This document shows positions 56,012 through 64,000 of a stretch of DNA of 64,000 nt, piece after piece. Numbering within the stretch: position 1 is the first letter of the stretch; every line of letters begins with the position of its first letter. Made by a program: the position numbers and the translations under genes. Source of the DNA: Hymenopus coronatus (lineage: Eukaryota; Arthropoda; Insecta; Mantodea; Hymenopodidae); assembly GCA_030762935.1 (NCBI GenBank), contig CM060887.1, positions 13,818,501-13,882,500 on the forward strand. The letters run 5' to 3'. The notes beneath the pieces are model-generated. The model searched no databases. It saw only the letters and a list, made by a program, of their open reading frames with translations, and was not told where the DNA came from.

Positions 56012-56437
56012 GTGTGTTTTAGCCTATCTCTTATGGTGTATCAGTTACACAAAATTAAGCAAAATTTATTCAGAATAAAGAGATCTTTAGAGGCTATTCC
56101 CAGAAAATTGATAGTATACATATTATTTGCAGTTTAAATATCTATACATAATATAGTATTTTAATCAAAATCGTTAGAGCCATTTTTGAGAAAATCTCAA
56201 AATATTCGTGTCACATCCCTGAAAGATACTAAACTTAAATACTAAGTGTGGTGTTTTACTGACTTGAGTTATTGTGTTCACAAACACATGGACACTAATG
56301 CACATTTTTCTAAAAATGTTTTTTTCATACAGAGACACTAAAACGTGAATTTCCGGTGAAACCGCGGCATCATTTTGAGTGGAATGCAATACATTTTCTA
56401 TACAATATGTGCCTAGTATGTGTAGTGAAAGTAAAAA
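56012..56437 (+). mobile_element. HLR copy lacking the 5' half
   Basis: GTGTGTTTTAGCCTATCTCT to GTGTAGTGAAAGTAAAAATT. The GGGTAGTTTGG block and part of the flank are deleted. Confidence 0.8.
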
Positions 56438-56783
56438 TTGATTACAATATCCATAGTATCAGAGCTTTGTTTAAAACATCTGATGTATAGAGCATATGCC
56501 TTTCTTTACTCTATTGTACACATTGTTTTTTTAATGCTGTTTTATACAACTAATTAATTTCAATCGAGATAAAACTTTGCAGAAATAACTAAGAGGGCTA
56601 TTTAATAAAGACTGAATATAATTTTTACGGACATAATTTTTCGCGCTAGAATTTAATCTCCTGATATTATGTTACCTTAATGAGTAACAAACACGCCGTT
56701 CTAGTTTAATTGTTGGCACTCCTGGTTCCCACCATTGAGAGGCGTGCAAGCTTAGACATGCAAAGTTTGGCCTTTAGTAAAAA
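56438..56783. other. Unassigned sequence
   Basis: A weak HLR 5' trace (ACATCTGATGTATAGAGCAT) occurs near 56475. The rest is unrecognised. Confidence 0.4.
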
Positions 56784-57499
56784 TCTGATGTGTTCAATTC
56801 ACATGACTTTCTCTACACCTCTGCAACAAATTATTGTTAAAAAGCTTATGCCTCTACTTACTTTATGCTAATCGAGAAAAAATTAGCAGAAATACTCTAG
56901 AAATAGTCTTATTACTTGCTTCCTTGTAAGTATGAGCGAAACAACGGCGTGCCATAGGTTAAAGTGATAGTCAAAAACTGGTACTATGTCACTGAAGTTC
57001 CTTTGTATGGATACGAGTTGACAAATTCCTGTATGAGAAAAGTATGTTTTTTATAGGTGAAACCAAAAACAAAGAATATCTCAAAAACGACCAACGACAT
57101 GAAAAAATGTGCAGAACATAAACTGTGTGTTTTAACGTTCTGTACATTTTTTGCGTGCTACGTTTTAATCAATCTCTTACCGTTTAGCAGTTATGCAGAA
57201 TTCCGTAAAATTCATCCAGAATAAAGTAGTCTTCAGAGGGTATTTTCAGAAAATTCAAGATATACATTCTATTTGTTAGGTAAATATCTTTAATATACGG
57301 TATTTTAATCAAAATCGTTATAGCCATTTTTAAGAAAATAACAAATTTCGGAAAAAGTTCCATGTAAATGGTAGTTTGGGGTTGGGGGATTCTTCTCAAA
57401 ATCTTCGTGTCGCATCCCTGGAAAATACTATACTTAAATACCAAGTTAGGTATTCTACCGACTTTTCGCTTTTTAGTTATCGTGTTCACAGACACACGA

Positions 57500-57541
<42 letters not shown>

Positions 57542-57674
57542 CGGACCTTATTCTGAAAAGTTACAGGGGGCCCTAAAACATATATTTCCGGTGAAATCTC
57601 GGTATCGAATTTTTGGGTGGAGTGTAATACCTTCTCTATACACCATGTACATAGTGCATATAGAGAAAGTAAAA
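56784..57674 (+). mobile_element. Full HLR copy (good reference copy)
   Basis: Runs from TCTGATGTGTTCAATTCACA, with ACTTTCTCTAC 20 bases in, to the palindrome and ATAGAGAAAGTAAAAA. All body blocks are in order and (CA)n lies at about 57503-57541. Confidence 0.93.
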
Positions 57675-57879
57675 ATGAAGGCGACATACGATGAAATTGT
57701 TCGTCTTTGAAATTCTGCTTTCACCTTAAGCTGAGGCCTAGGAAGATTCCATTCTTTCCTACAACAATCGTGAGAAACAAATGAATGTCGACGGTATTGC
57801 ACAAATCGAATCATTAACAACGATCTCTTGGAAACGACTGTCATTTCATGTAAATTGTATATGTGAAACGTATCTACAT
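57675..57879. other. Unassigned sequence
   Basis: Nothing recognised. Confidence 0.4.
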
Positions 57880-58604
57880 TTTTACTTTCTCTACTCATAC
57901 TATGTATATAGTATTTAGAGTGTGTATTGCATTCCACCCAAAAATTCGATACAGACATCTCACGGAAAAACACTTTTTAGGGTCCCCTGCTTCCCACCCC
58001 CCAAAAGCATTTTTGGAAAAAGTTCCGCGTGTGGTGTGTCCGTGAACACGATAACTCAAAAACGAAAAGTCGTTAAAATAGCAAACTTGGTGTATAAGTT
58101 TAGTAACTTCCAAGGATGCGACCAAGACTACCCTTTACCCTTTCGAAAATTTTGACTTTCTCAAAAATGGCTCCAACGATTTTGATTAAAATACCATATA
58201 TATATTTATTTATAAGGCACATAAAACATATATCTTGAGTTTTCTGGGAATAGCTTTTGAAGACCTCGTTATTCTGAATTTTTCGAATCTGGTAAACCAT
58301 AAGAAATAGACAAAAACTTACTACACAAACATGTAGATCACACATTAAATACAAATTTATGTCAATTCATTTTTGCGTAGAATTTACCACTTTTGTTATT
58401 TGCTTCAGACTTAAAATATTAAAACTTTTTCTCACACGGAAAGTTATAAATTCCTGGACCTGCATAGAAACGGATATCATCCATATGGCAAACAGCTTTT
58501 AGAAGATTTGACTATCGTTTTAGCCTAGTGTACTCCATCATTTACCTTCTACTTACAAGAAAACATTTCTGCTAAAGTTTATCTCGATTTCGATGAAGTA
58601 CATT
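57880..58604 (-). mobile_element. HLR copy lacking the outer 5' end
   Basis: TTTTTACTTTCTCTACTCAT to TTATCTCGATTTCGATGAAG. The CA tract is reduced to GTGTGGTGTG. Confidence 0.85.
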
Positions 58605-59361
58605 TCATTTATTTCACGGTAATCGAGAAAAATTAGCAGAAATAGTCTTATTTCTTGCTTTATTGTAAGTAGAAGCGAAATAAGGGAGTACCATAGGTTA
58701 AAGGGAAAGCTAAAAGCTGGTTGCTATGTGACTACCTTTGTTTGTATGGACAGGAGTTGACAAATTCCTGTATGAGAAAAGTATGTTTTTCAAAGCTGAA
58801 ACCAAGAAAAAGGAATATCTCAAAAACGATCAACTCCACGAAAATAATGTATATGACATAAATTGTGTGTTTTAACGTGATCTACATCTTTTGTGTGTTA
58901 AGTTTTTGTCCATGTCTTACGGTTTAGTAGTTATGCAAAATTCATCCAGAATAAAGTAGTGTTTAGAGGCTATTCCCAGAAAATTCAAGATATACATTTT
59001 ATTTGTCAGATAAATATCTTTAATATACGATATTTTAATCAAAATCGTTAGCCATTTTTTAGAAAATTAAAAATTTCGAAAAAAGTTCCATGTAAAGGGT
59101 AGTTTGGCGTGGGGGATTTTTCTCAAAATCTTCGTGTCACATCCCTGGAAGATACTAAACTTAAATACCAAGTTTGGTATTTTATCGTGTTCACAGACAC
59201 ACGGACACACACACACACGGACCTTTTTCTGAAAATACTTTTTTTTGGATACAGGTGACCCTAAAACATATTTCCGGTGAAATCTCAGTATCAAATTTTT
59301 TGGTGGAGTGCAATACCTTCTCTATACACTATGTACATAGTGCGTATAGAGAAAGTAATAA
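58605..59361 (+). mobile_element. HLR copy lacking the outer 5' end
   Basis: TTTCATTTATTTCACGGTAA to GCGTATAGAGAAAGTAATA. It joins the previous copy head to head at the ATTT..CATTT site just inside both 5' ends. Confidence 0.88.
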
Positions 59362-59428
59362 GCGTTTTTACAATAATTTGTTACAGAGATTAGGGAAAGT
59401 ATGTGAATGGAAGACATCAGATTTTTTA
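59362..59428 (-). mobile_element. HLR 5' end fragment
   Basis: AGCGTTTTTACAATAATTTG to ATGTGAATGGAAGACATCAG. Confidence 0.75.
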
Positions 59429-59491
59429 AATAGTGTGCTTTCGGGTAAAATATGTTTACGACGTACATGGCTATGCATACTTCATTAAAAA

Positions 59492-60377
59492 TGCTGTGTT
59501 ACACTCACATGACTTTCTCTAGCTGCTCTACAAAACTCCTACAAAAGATTATTCTTCTTTGTACACAATGCTAATCAAGATAAATGTTAGCAGAATGTTA
59601 TTACTTAGTTCCTTATAAGTAGAAAGGAATAAGGGAATGCACTACGCTAAAGTGATTGTCAAATGTTTTAAAAGCTATCGTTATGCGATTGCCATTGCAA
59701 ATCACTTCTTTGCTTGACCAGGAGTAAAACAAAAGAAAAACAGACACTTCCTGTGTGAGAAAAGTTTAACTACTTCACGATTGAAACCAATAACAAGGAA
59801 TATCTCGAAAACGGTTACCTCCACAACAAAAACGTAAAGGACAAAAATTGTGTGTTTTGTCACGAGGTACATTTTTTTTGTGTAGTACTTTTTTCTATCT
59901 CTTACGGTTTAGCAGCTAAGCAAAAGTCAGCAAAATTCATCCAGAATATAAAGGTCTTCAGAGGCTATACCCTAAAAATTCGAAATATACAGTTTTTTTC
60001 GGACATAAATAGCTTTAATAAACGGGATTTTAATCAAAATCGTTAGAGCTCTTTTTAAGAAAATCAAAATTTTCGAAATGTGTTCCATGTAAAGGATAGT
60101 TTATAGTGGGTGGATTTTTTTTTTTTTAAATCTTCGTGTCGCATCCTTGGAAGTTTGGTATTTAATGGTCTTTTTGTTTTGGGGCTATGCTGTCCACAGA
60201 CACACACACACCCACACAGACATACACACAGAATTTTTTTAAAAATGCTTTTTTCGGACTCAGGGGACCCCAAAACATATATTTCCGGTGAAATCTCAAT
60301 ATCGAATTTTTGGGTGAATTACAATACCTTCTCTATCCCTATGTACATTGTGCATATGGGGCTAGAGAAAGTAAAAT
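59492..60377 (+). mobile_element. Full HLR copy, divergent subfamily with variant hairpin
   Basis: GCTGTGTTACACTCACATGA with CTTTCTCTAGCTGCTCTAC at the 5' end. The hairpin is CTCTATCCCTATGTAC..GTGCATATGGGGCTAGAG. It matches the copy at 41082 in subfamily traits. Confidence 0.9.
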
Positions 60378-61152
60378 GTTGCACACACTTTTATCGATTC
60401 AACGATGTTGATGATAGTTGAACAGCATAGCCAACTTCAGGTCTCACACTGAAAGCGTTTTCTTCAAAACGTGAGCAGCAATTTAGGAAGCGCGGGGGAA
60501 ACGAACATTTCATCTTTGAGTTATCGGCGATAGATATTTTGTATGCGATAATGGATTGTCGCGTCGCCGGTGCGATTAACGAGAGTGAAGGAGCGATTGC
60601 TATTATTGCTTGTAAACGCTGAGCACCGAGCCATAACGTGTCAGCTCTGCTAATTTTCCTCCATATTTCACCCTTTATGGCTGCAGGCTAGTCGTTCCAT
60701 CCTCGTCGCTCCCATACGGGCTTGTTTACAAAGAAAGCTCCCGCCAGCGTTTGTCGGCCCATTTATGAGATCCTCGTTCTATTGGTGACGAGATGTTTTA
60801 TAGCAGCAGTCACTTAATATACTCTAGAAATATAAAATATAGAATTTTTGCATTCACTAGACTTTCGCTACTCATTCTTCAACAAACTATTCTTAACGGG
60901 AGTGTATGCTTTTACTAAAATACAAATTTTTCTTAAACTATTACAGAGGAGCACAACAAATTTCATGTACAAGTACACTGGTGTGCGTTACATTCACAGT
61001 GCATATGTTGTACACATCCTATAACCAACTTTAATGAATCAGCTGTTTTATCCTGAGGGTATACTATTTTTACTATAGCTTTATGTTCTTTTTTTGCAAA
61101 AACTATCCATAATACAACTTTGAAATCTAATACTCAGACTCCCAATAATACA
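60378..61152. other. Unassigned sequence
   Basis: A GC-richer stretch at 60480-60800 has no recognisable gene or repeat. A weak HLR 5' trace occurs near 60848-60900 (TTTGCATTCACTAGACTTTC). Confidence 0.4.
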
Positions 61153-61293
61153 TTTTTACTTTCTCTATACGTGCTATGTATATAGTGTATGGAAAAAGTA
61201 TTGCACTCCACCAAAAAAGTCCATACCGAGATTTCACCGGAAATATATATTTTACGGTCCCCTGTATCCAAAAAAAGTAGTCTCAAAAAAAGG

Positions 61294-61324
<31 letters not shown>

Positions 61325-62030
61325 CCGTGAACCCGATAACTCAAAAACAGAAGGTCGGTAAAATACCAAACTTGGTATTTAAGTTTAGTATCTTCCAGAA
61401 ATGCAACACGAAGATTATGAGCAAAATCCCCCCGCCCCAAACTACCCTTTAGCTGGAACTTTTTTGGAAAATTTTGATTTTGTAAAAATAGCTTTAACGA
61501 TTTTGATTAAAATACCATATATTAAAGATATTTACCTCACAAATAAAATGTATGTTTTGAATTTTCTGGGAATAGCCTCTGAAGACTACTTTATTCTGGG
61601 TCAATTTTACGGAATTTTGCATAACTGCTAAAGCGTAAGAGATGGACAAAAACTTACCACACAACAAATGTAGATCACTTTAAAACACACAATTTATTTT
61701 ATATACATTTTTGGTGAAGTTAATTGTTTTTTAGATATTCCTTGTTTTTGGTTTCAGCTATAAAAAAAAAACATTTCTCATACAGGACTTTGTGAACTCG
61801 TGTCCATACAAACAAAGGAACTTCGGTCACATAGCAACCAGCTTTTGCTATCACTTTAACCTATGGTAGTCCCTTATTTCGCTTTTACTTACAAGGAAGC
61901 AAGTAATAAGAATATTTCTGCTAATTTTTTCTCGATTAGTAGGAAGTAAATAGAAGCATAAGCTTTTTAACAATAATTTATTACAGAGTTGCAGGGGAAG
62001 TCATGTGAATGGAACACATCAGATTCTTTT
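61153..62030 (-). mobile_element. Full HLR copy
   Basis: TTTTTACTTTCTCTATACGT to CATGTGAATGGAACACATCA. (GT)n lies at 61299-61324. Confidence 0.92.
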
Positions 62031-62132
62031 ATATGACCTACAGTTATCTGGGTAACTTGAATAATATGGACATTAGCTGATATCAATAGTAAAAATTTAG
62101 GTGCTTTTTCTTCGTCTTTTTTTCATAAATTA

Positions 62133-62960
62133 TGTTACTTTCTCTACACGTACTATGTACATAATGTATAGATTAGGTATTGTATTGCACCCAAAAATTC
62201 TACACCGAGATTTCACCAAAGATACATGTTTTGAGTCTTCGTAAATCCAAAAAAAGTGTTTTTAGAAAGATGTGCGTCTGTGTCTCTGTGTAGGTGCGAG
62301 CAGCATAGCTAAAAAGAACCATCTTTTTCGGCATCTTCCAAGCTGGCGAAACGAAGATTTTAAAGAAGATTCCTCCATTCCAAACTACCCTTTCCGCTTT
62401 TACATCATAAATAACTATAGAAAAAAGTACGCGCGCGACATATGTGTGTGTCTGTGAACTGCGAAACTCAAAATCGGAATGCCAGTTAAATTGATATTTA
62501 CCATCGCATCTACAACGAATGGGACATAAGGTTTTTCAAGACAATCCACCCACCATAAGCTACCCTTTCCAGGGAGCATTTATGAAACATCCTACTTTTC
62601 TCAAATATGACTAATGATGGTGATTAAATACCGTATATTAAAGATATTTACAAAAATAAAACAAAATATGCATATACGTATAATATACCTTGAACTTTCT
62701 GGAGATAGCCTCTGAAGGCTAGATGAATTTTGCAGAATTTCGCATAACTGGTAAAACGTAAGAGATAGACAAAAACTTGAGTAGCCAAACATGTAGAGCT
62801 CGTTAAAACGCAAAATTTTGTTACAAACATTTTTTTTTTTCGTGGAGATGGACGTTTTCGAGATATTCAGTGTTATTGGTTTCAGTTCTAAAATACTAAT
62901 ACTTTTTTTTTCTCATACGGGACAGTTATGATTTCACTATGGTTTCTGTCTTAAAAGAAA
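62133..62960 (-). mobile_element. Composite of two HLR pieces
   Basis: Piece 1 (62133-62400) runs from GTTACTTTCTCTACACGTAC to TACCCTTTCCGC. Piece 2 (about 62420-62940) restarts in the microsatellite slot (GCGCGCGACATATGTGTGTG) and continues to the ACTTTTTTTTTCTCATACGG block. Confidence 0.75.
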
Positions 62961-63001
62961 TTGTTTTATAAGTGCTAAAATTTTCATTAGTTTTAATTTC
63001 T

Positions 63002-63768
63002 GTACTATGTACATAGATAGCGTATAGAGAAGGTATTATATTCCACCCAAAATTTTAATACCGAGATTTCACCGGAAATAGGAGTTTGTAAAAAATAAGC
63101 ATTTTTAGCAAAAGGTTCATGTATGTGCGTTCGTGAGTCTATGAACACGATAAACTCAAAAACGAAAATTCGGATGCGACATGAAGGTTTTGAGCAAGAT
63201 CCTCCACCCCAAACTACCATTTACGTGGAAAAAGTTTCGAAAACATTGATTTCCTCAAAAACAGCTTTAACAATTTTGATTAAAATACCACATATTAAAG
63301 ATATTTACACGGCAAATAAAACGTACATCCTGAATTTTCTGAGAATAGCCTCTGAACACCCCTTTATTGTGGATAAATTTTGCTGGATTTTGCATAACTA
63401 GTAAACCATAAGAGATAGTCAAAACTTGCTACATAAAAGATATAGATTTCATTAAAATACACATTTTATGTCAATCCCTTTTTATAGATATATTCCTTGT
63501 TATTGATTTCAGTTTTAAAATACTTCAAACTTTTCACATATGGGAACTTGTCAGCTCCTGGCAATGCATAGAAAGTGCTTTCATCCGCATGGCAACCAGC
63601 TTTTTAAAAATATTGGACTAGTGTATTCCCTTATTTCCTTTCTGCTTACAAGAAAAACCTTTCTGCTAATATTTATCTTGATTAGCATTAAGTATATAGA
63701 AACATAAGCTTTTTAACAATAACTTGTTACAGAGATGCGGAGAAAATCATGTGAATGGACCACATCAG
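63002..63768 (-). mobile_element. Nearly full HLR copy
   Basis: TGTACTATGTACATAGATAG to CATGTGAATGGACCACATCA. The outer 3' end is degraded. Confidence 0.88.
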
Positions 63769-63769
63769 A

Positions 63770-64000
63770 TTTTTTTACTTTCTCTAGCACCATATGTACA
63801 ATGTACATAGAGATAGAGAAGTATTGTATTCCACCCAAAAATTCGATATCGAGATTTCACCGGAAATACATGTTTAGGACTCCCTGTATCAAAAAAAAAA
63901 AAAAAAGCAAAAAAATGTCAATGTGTGTGTGTGTGTGTCCGTGTGTCTGCCAACACGATAACTCAAAAACGAAAAGTGGCTAAAATACCAAACTTGGTAT
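63770..64000 (-). mobile_element. HLR copy with variant hairpin, cut by window end
   Basis: TTTTTTACTTTCTCTAGCAC, then CATATGTACAATGTACATAG and AGATAGAG, is the alternative stem. (GT)n lies at about 63922-63938. It abuts the previous copy's 5' end. Confidence 0.88.

Noticed and set aside
57184..57687. 167-codon frame with IFQGCDTKILR-type sequence as a protein family
   Set aside because: The same peptide appears wherever HLR is translated on the strand opposite its own orientation. It is a translation of a noncoding repeat with frequent stops and shifts between copies.

Overview
This is a eukaryotic, AT-rich, intron-like window with almost no protein-coding sequence. It most likely comes from an insect with a large, repeat-swollen genome; a hemimetabolous insect is my guess, and the species cannot be read from the sequence. 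The evidence for an insect is one immunoglobulin-domain exon of the DIP/lachesin type (arthropod neuronal adhesion proteins), several mariner transposon derivatives, a TATA plus TCAGT arthropod-type core promoter, and tRNA-derived SINEs. No bacterial signals (operons, ribosome binding sites, CRISPR) are present. The only confident host coding sequence is the Ig exon at 43576-43869 on the minus strand. No sister exon was found, so it appears to be flanked by introns of more than 43 kb downstream and about 20 kb upstream, and most of the window is probably intron.

The dominant component is one interspersed noncoding repeat of about 0.8-1 kb, called HLR here (Helentron-like repeat, a working name). 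About 55 complete or broken pieces cover roughly half the window, in both orientations. In its own orientation it begins TCTGATGTG and has an ACTTTCTCTAC block some 20 bases in. A long AT-rich body follows, then a variable (CA)n tract, then a 30-46 bp palindrome centred on GTAC, and it ends GTAGAGAAAGTAA. The inner 5' block is the inverse of the outer 3' end, and insertions lie in A/T runs. These traits fit non-autonomous Helitron2/Helentron elements (HINE/DINE-1 type), but no Rep/helicase gene is in the window.

Layout: 1-12 kb, HLR copies, tRNA-derived SINEs and one HLR whose hairpin is split by another element. 12.9-17 kb, a fold-back mariner derivative, SINEs and HLR pieces. 17.4-22 kb, a run of minus-strand HLR copies. 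23-24.9 kb, a second fold-back mariner and an HLR with the same hairpin insertion. 25.6-29 kb, an HLR split by a 2.5 kb hAT (BED-finger) transposon. 29-32.6 kb, a tandemly iterated mariner 5' end and a mariner pseudogene split by an HLR. 33.2-40.4 kb, a 7.2 kb GTA-rich satellite with three higher-order zones, flanked by HLR 3' fragments. 41-43 kb, an HLR, a short MITE and SINEs. 43.6 kb, the Ig exon. 44-64 kb, dense HLR copies, a third fold-back mariner, a LINE 3' end and a probable LTR remnant with a promoter.

The most interesting candidates are the HLR family with its covarying terminal hairpin, a ~290 bp element that twice inserted at the exact GTAC centre of that hairpin in opposite relative orientations, a 57 bp perfect inverted filler copied between two nearby elements, and a founder inverted duplication shared by all three fold-back mariners. 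The very long open frames on the minus strand of the GTA array are artefacts of a stop-free repeat. Boundaries were read by eye and are approximate to about 5-20 bases unless a junction is stated.
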